Below the pieces are notes generated by a model, which worked only from the letters and a program-made list of their open reading frames with translations, did no database searches and was not told the origin of the DNA. From contig NZ_CP139781.1 in the NCBI RefSeq assembly GCF_019679435.2, positions 2,542,001-2,606,000 of the forward strand: DNA of 64,000 nucleotides, given 5' to 3'. Positions within the stretch are counted from its first letter, which is position 1; every line of letters starts with the position of its first letter. The position numbers and the translations under genes are program-made. Shown in pieces: positions 57,970-64,000 of this stretch. The stretch is from Actomonas aquatica. Its GTDB lineage: Bacteria; Verrucomicrobiota; Verrucomicrobiia; Opitutales; Opitutaceae.

Positions 57970-60522
57970 ATGAACTATTCGAAACGGGCTTTTGCCCTAA
58001 CTGCATCTGCCGCTCTCGCGGCGTTGCCGGTCTTCGCTCAGCAGACCACGCCGAGCGCCGAAGACACGGTCGAACTCGACGCCTTCGTCGTGACCGAGAT
58101 GGCCGACTTCGCGGATCAGGCCATCCTTGGCACGACGCCGGTCGCTTTCACGACCTTCGATAAAGAACAGATCACCAAGGAGCTCGGCTCCCGGGACATC
58201 CCGCTCGTGCTCAACAGCGCGCCGTCGATCTACGCCACGGAAGACTCCGGCGGCGCCGGCGACGCCCGCGTCAACGTGCGTGGCTTCTCCCAGCGCAACG
58301 TCGCCATCATGATCAACGGTGTGCCCACCAATGACATGGAAAACGGCTGGCTCTACTGGTCCAACTGGGACGGTCTCGGTGATGTCTCGCAGAGCATCCA
58401 GCTCCAGCGCGGCCTCTCCAACACCTCGCTGCCCATGCCCTCCATCGGCGGCACCTTGAACATCATCACCGATCCCTCCGCTTCCGAGGCCGGTGGTTCC
58501 GTCAAGACCGAGTTCGGCTCCGATAGCTTCTGGAAGGTCACCGGCGTGTTCAACACCGGTATCCTCGAGGACAAGTTCGCCCTCACCGTCGGCGCCGTCC
58601 ACAAGGAAGGCGATGGCAAGTTCGACTACGGTTGGACCAAGGGTGAAGGTTACTACCTCGGCGCGACGTGGTTCGTGAACGACACCAACCGCCTCGAGCT
58701 CTACGGCATCGCCGCCCCCCAGCAGCACGGTCAACGCTTTGACGCCAACATCGCGGTGTGGAGCGCCAAGGAAGCCAAGAAGCTCGGTTACACCGACGCC
58801 CAGATCGCGGCGGTGGAACGCTTCAACAACAGCCCCCGTTTCTACGGTTCCGGCCCGGTCGATGCCGGCTTCGATTTCAACTCGAACGCCGCTCCCGTCG
58901 ATCCCTCCTACACCGGCCAGCAATACTACTGGGGTGGTCTGCATAACCGCTACGACGCCAACTTCATGAACGAGCGCGTCAACTACTTCAACAAGCCGCA
59001 GGTGAACCTCAACTGGTTCTCCGAGCTGTCCGACAACGCCAAGCTCGCCACCGTGTTCTACTGGTCCGGCGGTGAAGGCGGTGGTTCCGGCACCTACGGT
59101 AGTATCCAGCGCTACGCTGAAGGCACCTCCCTCGTGCAAAACTACGACTGGAACGCCACCATCGAGCGCAACCAGAACCGCACGCCGGACGCCAATGGCG
59201 AACTCTCCTCCTACGGCATCCTGCGCAACTCCAACAACGAGCAAAACACCTACGGCATCATCTCCAAGCTCACCTACGACTTCAGCGATGAGGTCTCCGT
59301 CACCGCCGGTGTCGACTGGCGCACCGCCGAGATCGATCACTATCGTGAAGTCCGCGACCTCCTCGGTGGCGACTACTACTGGTATACCGGTAACGACTTC
59401 GACACCACCGACGCGCAGCGGAAGAAGCGCCTCGGCGACAAGATCGCTTACTTCAACACCAACACCGTTGACTGGCTCGGTCTCTTCGTGACCAGCAAGT
59501 ATAACTCCGGCCCGATCGACGCCTTCGGCACCGTCGGCTACTCGAACATCGATTACTCCTACCTCGACCACTTCACCGATGTCGGCGGTGGCGAGAAGCT
59601 CTACGCCGAGGCCAACGGTCTCGACGGCGCCCAGATCAAGGGCGGCATCAGCTACGAGTTCTCCGAGCAGTTCTCCGCCTTCGTGAACGCCGGTTATGTT
59701 GACCGCGCCCCGATCTTCGACGGCGCCATCGACGACAGCACCGGTCAGCTCGTCCCGGACCCGACCAACGAGACCTACACCTCCGTGGAAATCGGCGCTC
59801 GCTGGGCCACCCCGAGCGAGAACTTCTGGATCTCGGCCAACGCCTACTTCACCACCTGGCGTGACCTCACCGGCACCGACGTCGACGAACAAGCCGACAT
59901 CGTGACCTACCAGCGCGGCATCAACTCCGACTACAACGGTATCGAAATCGAGGCCGCTTACGCCATGAACGAATGGGTCCGCTTCGACGCCGCCGCTTCC
60001 TTCGGCGACTGGACCTACGTTTCCGACGTGGACTACACCCAATACACGATCAGCACGCGTCAGCAGCTGCCGAGCAACGGTGACATGCTCTACCTCGACG
60101 GCATCAAGGTCGGTGACCAGCCGCAGACCCAGCTCGCCTACGCGGTGACCTTCTTCCCGACCGACGGCTTGTCCATCAAGCTGCAGGGTCGCTCCTACTC
60201 CAACTACTACGCCGATTGGGATGTGTTCACCCGCAACAACCCGAACGACCGTGAGCAGTCCTGGAAGATCCCGAGCTACACCGTGTTCGACCTCCATGTC
60301 TACTACGACATCCCGGCCGAGTTCGGTCCGTTCGACGTGAGCCTCTTCGCCCACGTGTTCAACCTGCTCGACGAGACCTACGTCTCCGACGCCTCCGACA
60401 ACAGCCAATATGAAGGTCTGCCCGTCGGTCTCGCTGGCACCGAATCCCACACCGCCCAGTCCGCTGGCGTGTTCTTCGGCCAGAAGCTGAACTGGAACAT
60501 CGGCGCTCGCCTCCGCTTCTAA
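57970..60522 (+). CDS. TonB-dependent outer-membrane receptor 3
   Basis: An 850-residue outer-membrane receptor, not closely related to receptors 1 and 2. Signal peptide 1-23 (cleavage VFA-QQ), an ELDAFVVTEM segment (about 35-44), and a plug with DARVNVRGFSQRNVAIMINGVPTNDMENGWLYWSNWDGL (about 98-136) and IQLQRGLSNTSLPMPSIGGTLNIIT (about 143-167). The INGVPTNDMEN element is typical of receptors for large or glycan-type ligands in Bacteroidota and Verrucomicrobiota. The barrel is rich in YYW and ends in C-terminal Phe (GARLRF). Ligand unknown. A strong terminator follows. Confidence 0.93.
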   Translation: MNYSKRAFALTASAALAALPVFAQQTTPSAEDTVELDAFVVTEMADFADQAILGTTPVAFTTFDKEQITKELGSRDIPLVLNSAPSIYATEDSGGAGDARVNVRGFSQRNVAIMINGVPTNDMENGWLYWSNWDGLGDVSQSIQLQRGLSNTSLPMPSIGGTLNIITDPSASEAGGSVKTEFGSDSFWKVTGVFNTGILEDKFALTVGAVHKEGDGKFDYGWTKGEGYYLGATWFVNDTNRLELYGIAAPQQHGQRFDANIAVWSAKEAKKLGYTDAQIAAVERFNNSPRFYGSGPVDAGFDFNSNAAPVDPSYTGQQYYWGGLHNRYDANFMNERVNYFNKPQVNLNWFSELSDNAKLATVFYWSGGEGGGSGTYGSIQRYAEGTSLVQNYDWNATIERNQNRTPDANGELSSYGILRNSNNEQNTYGIISKLTYDFSDEVSVTAGVDWRTAEIDHYREVRDLLGGDYYWYTGNDFDTTDAQRKKRLGDKIAYFNTNTVDWLGLFVTSKYNSGPIDAFGTVGYSNIDYSYLDHFTDVGGGEKLYAEANGLDGAQIKGGISYEFSEQFSAFVNAGYVDRAPIFDGAIDDSTGQLVPDPTNETYTSVEIGARWATPSENFWISANAYFTTWRDLTGTDVDEQADIVTYQRGINSDYNGIEIEAAYAMNEWVRFDAAASFGDWTYVSDVDYTQYTISTRQQLPSNGDMLYLDGIKVGDQPQTQLAYAVTFFPTDGLSIKLQGRSYSNYYADWDVFTRNNPNDREQSWKIPSYTVFDLHVYYDIPAEFGPFDVSLFAHVFNLLDETYVSDASDNSQYEGLPVGLAGTESHTAQSAGVFFGQKLNWNIGARLRF

Positions 60523-60562
60523 GCGGCACGACCCGACTTCCTGTTCGATCTAAAAAACTCTC

Positions 60563-60595
60563 AGCCCCGTTCCCTTGTGGAACGGGGCTTTTTTG
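60563..60595 (+). terminator. rho-independent terminator of TonB receptor 3
   Basis: AGCCCCGTTC (60563-60572) pairs with GAACGGGGCT (60580-60589), 7-base loop, followed by a T run (60588-60594). It lies 40 bases past the receptor stop. Confidence 0.93.
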
Positions 60596-60726
60596 TGGCC
60601 CATGAAATTTACCTGCTGAGTCGCCAAAAACGTCTCCGGGCATAGATTGCTTAGCTTCTTTCCAGCTTCCCCGGGCTTCCGACACGTCACCAGCGCCAGC
60701 CCCGCGCTCCCGCTTCCACTCCACAT

Positions 60727-61989
60727 TTGGCCTTTCCGACTTCTCTCCGCGCGCTCAACTCCCGCAACTACCGGCTGTTCTTCACCGGCCAGTCGTTCTC
60801 CCTGCTGGGCAACTGGATGACCCTCACCACCTCCGCGTGGCTCATCTACGAACTGTCACGCGACCCGTTTCTCGTCGGTTTCCTCCCCTTCGCCAACCAG
60901 ATCCCGGTGCTCCTGCTCGCGCCGCTCGGCGGCCTCCTCGGCGATCGTCTGCCGCGCATCCGCCTCATGTGGTGGCTCAACATCCTCTGCGCGCTCCAAG
61001 CCGCCACCCTCGCCACCCTGACTCTGTTCGACGCCATCACCGTCGGTCGCCTGCTCGCGCTCGTCACCTTTCGCGGCCTCATCAACGCCCTCGAATTCCC
61101 CACCCGCCAGTCCTTCATCGTCGAGTTGGTCGACCGCAAGGACGACCTGCCCAACGCCATCGCGCTCAACTCGTCGATGTTCAACGCCGCCCGCCTGGTT
61201 GGCCCGGGCATCGCCGGTCTCACCATCGCCACTGCCGGGCCCGGCGTGAGCTACCTGCTCGATGCCAGCAGCTACCTCGCCATCCTCTCCGCCCTCTTTC
61301 TCATCCGTCCGCCAGCCCACCATCGGCCCGCCGCCCAGCGCAAACGCCTGCTCACCGAACTCCGCGAGGGCGTGGGCTACGCCCGCCGGTCCCCGGCCCT
61401 CATGCCTTCGCTGGTCATGGTGCCTTTGATCGCCCTGGTAGGCTTTGCCGCCAGCACGCTCGCCCCCGTCTTCGCCCGCGATCTGTTCCACGGCGACAGC
61501 ACCACTCTCGGCTACATGTTCTCTGCCGTGGGCGCGGGCGCGCTCGTCAGCGCCGTCACCCTGGCCCGCCAACCCTCCCCCCAGGGCCTGCCCCGCCTCG
61601 TCGCCGCGGGTGCGTTTGCCATCGCGATTGGCCAAATTGGAGTCGCCTTCAGCCCCACCCTTCCCTGGGCCCTGCTGTGCCTGGCCGCCACCGGTTGGGG
61701 CACCGTGCTCTCCATGGCCGGCAACAACACCCTCGTGCAATCCGCCGTCGCTGACGACAAACGCAGCCGTATCATGGGCCTCTTCGCCATGGGCCAAGGC
61801 ATGTTTCCCATCGGCAGCCTGATCGCCGGTGGCATCGCGTCCAGCCTCGGCCCCCGCCCGGCCGTCGCTCTCGCCGGCGTGTCGTCGGCCGCGGTCGGCT
61901 GGTTTTTTCTGCGCCAACGACGGTCCGTCGCCTCGCGCATCCGCCCTCCGCATCAGCCCGCTCCCCTCCCCTCGGATTCCCAAACCTGA
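60727..61989 (+). CDS. MFS transporter, EntS-like exporter group
   Basis: A 420-residue, 12-helix major facilitator superfamily protein of the MFS_3/EntS-like group that exports siderophores or drugs. Family signatures are the start LRALNSRNYRLFFTGQSFSLLGNWM (about 7-31), LGGLLGDRLPRIRLM (about 70-84), and TRQSFIVELVDRKDDLPNAIALNSSMFNAARLVGPGIAGL (about 126-165). The start is a TTG at 60727, because no ATG or GTG is in frame between the conserved start and the preceding gene. The upstream gap holds receptor 3's terminator. It may cooperate with that receptor in metal-complex traffic, but this is only by position. Confidence 0.88.
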   Translation: MAFPTSLRALNSRNYRLFFTGQSFSLLGNWMTLTTSAWLIYELSRDPFLVGFLPFANQIPVLLLAPLGGLLGDRLPRIRLMWWLNILCALQAATLATLTLFDAITVGRLLALVTFRGLINALEFPTRQSFIVELVDRKDDLPNAIALNSSMFNAARLVGPGIAGLTIATAGPGVSYLLDASSYLAILSALFLIRPPAHHRPAAQRKRLLTELREGVGYARRSPALMPSLVMVPLIALVGFAASTLAPVFARDLFHGDSTTLGYMFSAVGAGALVSAVTLARQPSPQGLPRLVAAGAFAIAIGQIGVAFSPTLPWALLCLAATGWGTVLSMAGNNTLVQSAVADDKRSRIMGLFAMGQGMFPIGSLIAGGIASSLGPRPAVALAGVSSAAVGWFFLRQRRSVASRIRPPHQPAPLPSDSQT

Positions 61990-62010
61990 GGCGACCGACG
62001 CCGCAGCCAC

Positions 62011-64000
62011 TCAGCGTGACGGCGCTCGCCGCAGCGCCGGACTTACTGGCTGCGGTGCCTGTTCGAGGACGATCTCGATCCGGCGCAATAATTCGCCCGC
62101 CCCAAACGGCTTGATGATCAGATTGCTCCGCGTATCGAACCACTCTGACTCCGCCGAGACGCCCAGATAGCCCGACATGAACAGGGTCCGCAGGCCCGGC
62201 CACCGCTTGCTCGCGAGCTCCGCGACTTCCGGTCCTGTCATTCCCGCCATCACGACGTCGCACAAAAATAAATCCGGCGGCCGCGAGGCCTGCATCAACA
62301 TCTCCAAGGCCTGATCGCCCGACCGCGCCAGCGACACCTGGAAGCCCGCTCGCCGCAGCAGCCGCTCCAAATAGCTGCGCACTGCGTCATTGTCCTCCGC
62401 TACCAGCACCGAAGTGCCCTCCATCGATGCATCGATTTCCACCATCGCCGGCACCGCCGGTTCAACCAAGGGCGCCCGACTGCGCGGCACCAAAACGACG
62501 AAAGTGGAGCCTCGGCCCAGCGTCGACTCGACCGTCACTTCTCCGTTCGCCCGTCGCACGATTCCATGCACGGTCGAGAGCCCCAGCCCCGTGCCGGTGT
62601 CGGGCCCTTTGGTGGTATAAAATGGCTCAAAAACCCGGGCCTGCACCTCCGGCGTCATCCCCTCACCTTCATCCCGGACCCGCAGCTCCACCTGATCGCC
62701 TCGTCGACGGCAACTCACCCACACCCGGCCGCCTTCCGGCATCGCGTCCCGCGCGTTGACCACGAGATTGATCAAGACCTGCTCCATCTGGCCCGGGTCT
62801 GCCTCCACTGGACACACCTCCGGCGCATCCACTTCCAGCAGGACCTGCTGGCCCACCATGCGATTGAGCAACGGCACGGCCGAGAGCACGCAGCTGCTCA
62901 GATCCATCACCGTCGGCGTCACCCGCTCCCGGCGGGCAAAGGTCAACAATTGCCGCACCATGGCCGCTCCGCGTTCCTGCACCGCCATGATATCCGGCGC
63001 ATAGCGGCGCGCTTCGGGATCGCTCGAACGCGTGAGCATCGCTCCATACCCGCCAATCACCGTGATGAGGTTATTGAAGTCATGCGCCACGCCTCCGGCC
63101 AACAATCCGATCGCCTCCATCTTCTGCGCCTGCAACAGCTGCTCGCGCAAGGTCTTCTCCCGCTCCTCCGCCTCGCGCCGCACGCTTACGTCACGCATGA
63201 CCAGCAGGATATCCGCCGCTCCACCGTGTCGCGGCAGTCGGCGTGAGCGCACGTCCAGCGGTATCCCGGTGGGCCCGCCCAACAACGGCACCAACTCGTC
63301 GGTTGCCTCCGACGCGCTCAACCATCCCGTAAAATCAAAGGCATCCGGCCAATCCAGCAGCTCGTCGATGCGCCGTCCCTTGAGCTCTTCGATCGGCGCC
63401 CCCAGAATTCGGGCCGCCTCCGCGTTGGCCTCCACGATGATCTCGTTCCCCCGCACCACCACGACCCCGTCCGGGGCCGCTTGGATGAGCTCCACCATCC
63501 GCGCCTCCTCCATTTCCGCCCGCCGCAGACTCTCCGCCAACCAGCGCATGAAGGTGATTAAGAGCGTGTTCGAAACCAACACCGTGGTCGCCAAGACGAT
63601 CACCAGATAGGGAAACCCGGGCGCCGCGAAACCCGCCGTCATACCCAGATAACCCGATATCCCGATCGCCGCCGGGATCGTGAATAGAATCAACCACCCC
63701 ATCCACTGCGCCACCCGCGGTCCCAGCCACAACGCCGCGACCGAGACCAACATCGGCACCATCATCCCGCTCGGCGCCCACGATTGCTCCAGATTCAGCG
63801 CAAACGCCAGATGCACCTCCATCATCACCGCCGCCAGCACCACCGAACCCGCCGCCCGCAGCCGACGCTTTCGCCACAGCCCCAATGCGATCAGTCCGAT
63901 GATGAACACATACGGATCGCTCCACCCCCACATACCCAAGGCCCCCTGCTCGCGCCAGAGTCCCAAGGTGGTGGCACCGTAGCCCACCAGGGTGATTAAC
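62011..64000 (-). CDS. hybrid histidine kinase, N-terminus beyond the window
   Basis: The frame stays open to the right edge, so the first residues are missing. About 660 residues are visible: four to five transmembrane helices (about 20-165), a PAS domain (about 170-290, DGVVVVRGNEIIVEANAEAARILGAP), histidine kinase core with H-box GGVAHDFNNLITVIGGY (about 303-319), N-box NLVVNARDAMPEGG (about 418-431), G-boxes DEGEGM and TGTGLGLSTVHGI (about 460-485), and a C-terminal receiver (about 525-650) with acidic pair in VAEDND, phosphoacceptor in LFLCDVVMAG and Lys in IIKPFG. The HDFNN H-box is of the HPK4 type. Signal and target are unknown; the convergent MFS gene ends 21 bases away. Confidence 0.93.
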   Translation of the reverse strand, partial: LITLVGYGATTLGLWREQGALGMWGWSDPYVFIIGLIALGLWRKRRLRAAGSVVLAAVMMEVHLAFALNLEQSWAPSGMMVPMLVSVAALWLGPRVAQWMGWLILFTIPAAIGISGYLGMTAGFAAPGFPYLVIVLATTVLVSNTLLITFMRWLAESLRRAEMEEARMVELIQAAPDGVVVVRGNEIIVEANAEAARILGAPIEELKGRRIDELLDWPDAFDFTGWLSASEATDELVPLLGGPTGIPLDVRSRRLPRHGGAADILLVMRDVSVRREAEEREKTLREQLLQAQKMEAIGLLAGGVAHDFNNLITVIGGYGAMLTRSSDPEARRYAPDIMAVQERGAAMVRQLLTFARRERVTPTVMDLSSCVLSAVPLLNRMVGQQVLLEVDAPEVCPVEADPGQMEQVLINLVVNARDAMPEGGRVWVSCRRRGDQVELRVRDEGEGMTPEVQARVFEPFYTTKGPDTGTGLGLSTVHGIVRRANGEVTVESTLGRGSTFVVLVPRSRAPLVEPAVPAMVEIDASMEGTSVLVAEDNDAVRSYLERLLRRAGFQVSLARSGDQALEMLMQASRPPDLFLCDVVMAGMTGPEVAELASKRWPGLRTLFMSGYLGVSAESEWFDTRSNLIIKPFGAGELLRRIEIVLEQAPQPVSPALRRAPSR

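Noticed and set aside
57997..60450. 817-codon open frame on minus opposite TonB receptor 3
   Set aside because: Shadow of the receptor; low-complexity V/G/E-rich translation with no signal peptide or motif.

Overview
The window is GC-rich, gene-dense chromosomal DNA, most likely from a Verrucomicrobiota bacterium of the Opitutaceae type. This is inferred from a PEP-CTERM protein tail, large SusC-free TonB-dependent receptors whose plug begins EKFEVTGSR, a GTP-dependent PEP carboxykinase, a TorF-like porin and several small verrucomicrobial envelope proteins. No phage, transposon, CRISPR array, plasmid origin or rRNA operon was found. Most start codons are not preceded by a Shine-Dalgarno sequence; many have a C/T-rich or A/C-rich leader instead.

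Layout. 1-4.2 kb: end of a PEP-CTERM protein, an adenylate-forming enzyme, a Nudix hydrolase, a LysM protein, tRNA-Pro(UGG) with a nearby copy of its 3' end, and a membrane-anchored TPR-like protein. 4.2-11 kb (minus strand): a GspF/PilC protein, an NtrC-like regulator with a degenerate ATPase domain, carB and purU. 11.1-12.6 kb: tRNA-Gly(UCC), and rsmE and rsmD overlapping tail to tail. 12.7-18 kb: a Tat-exported metallo-hydrolase, then an operon of a WPF/WPLY-repeat secreted protein, mlaE, mlaF and an MCE protein joined by ATGA overlaps. 18-25.3 kb: an arginine cluster (argG, argF, argD, argB on minus; argJ divergent on plus) containing a pilin-like gene. 25.4-27 kb: rplM-rpsI and a TorF-like porin. 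27.2-32 kb: DUF423, cca, transaldolase and a cytoplasmic GH20-like protein. 32-41.4 kb: an S9 peptidase, a coiled-coil secreted protein, two paralogous TonB receptors and a small lipoprotein between them. 41.4-43 kb: an XdhC/MobA-like pair. 43-48 kb (minus): ECF sigma factor, two-TM protein, bactofilin-like/RDD fusion, a 69-residue membrane protein, purE and purK. 48.2-54.6 kb: two HDOD proteins around a DUF456 protein, pckG, a CDF transporter, a double-ACT protein and a DUF3299 protein. 54.7-64 kb: DUF3667 protein, Ski2-like helicase with a Cys cluster, a third TonB receptor, an MFS exporter and a hybrid histidine kinase that runs off the right edge.

How the genes work together. The arg genes, with carB supplying carbamoyl phosphate, cover acetylglutamate kinase, acetylornithine aminotransferase, acetyl recycling, ornithine carbamoyltransferase and argininosuccinate synthase. 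purU, purE and purK are purine and one-carbon steps. The most promising little-described units are the WPF-repeat protein coupled to the Mla-type lipid transporter, the degenerate NtrC-like protein next to the pilus-type gene, the ECF/two-TM/bactofilin-RDD operon, and the twin-receptor locus with shared leader and AACCGGTT palindromes. All family calls come from motif recognition alone; no database search was possible.
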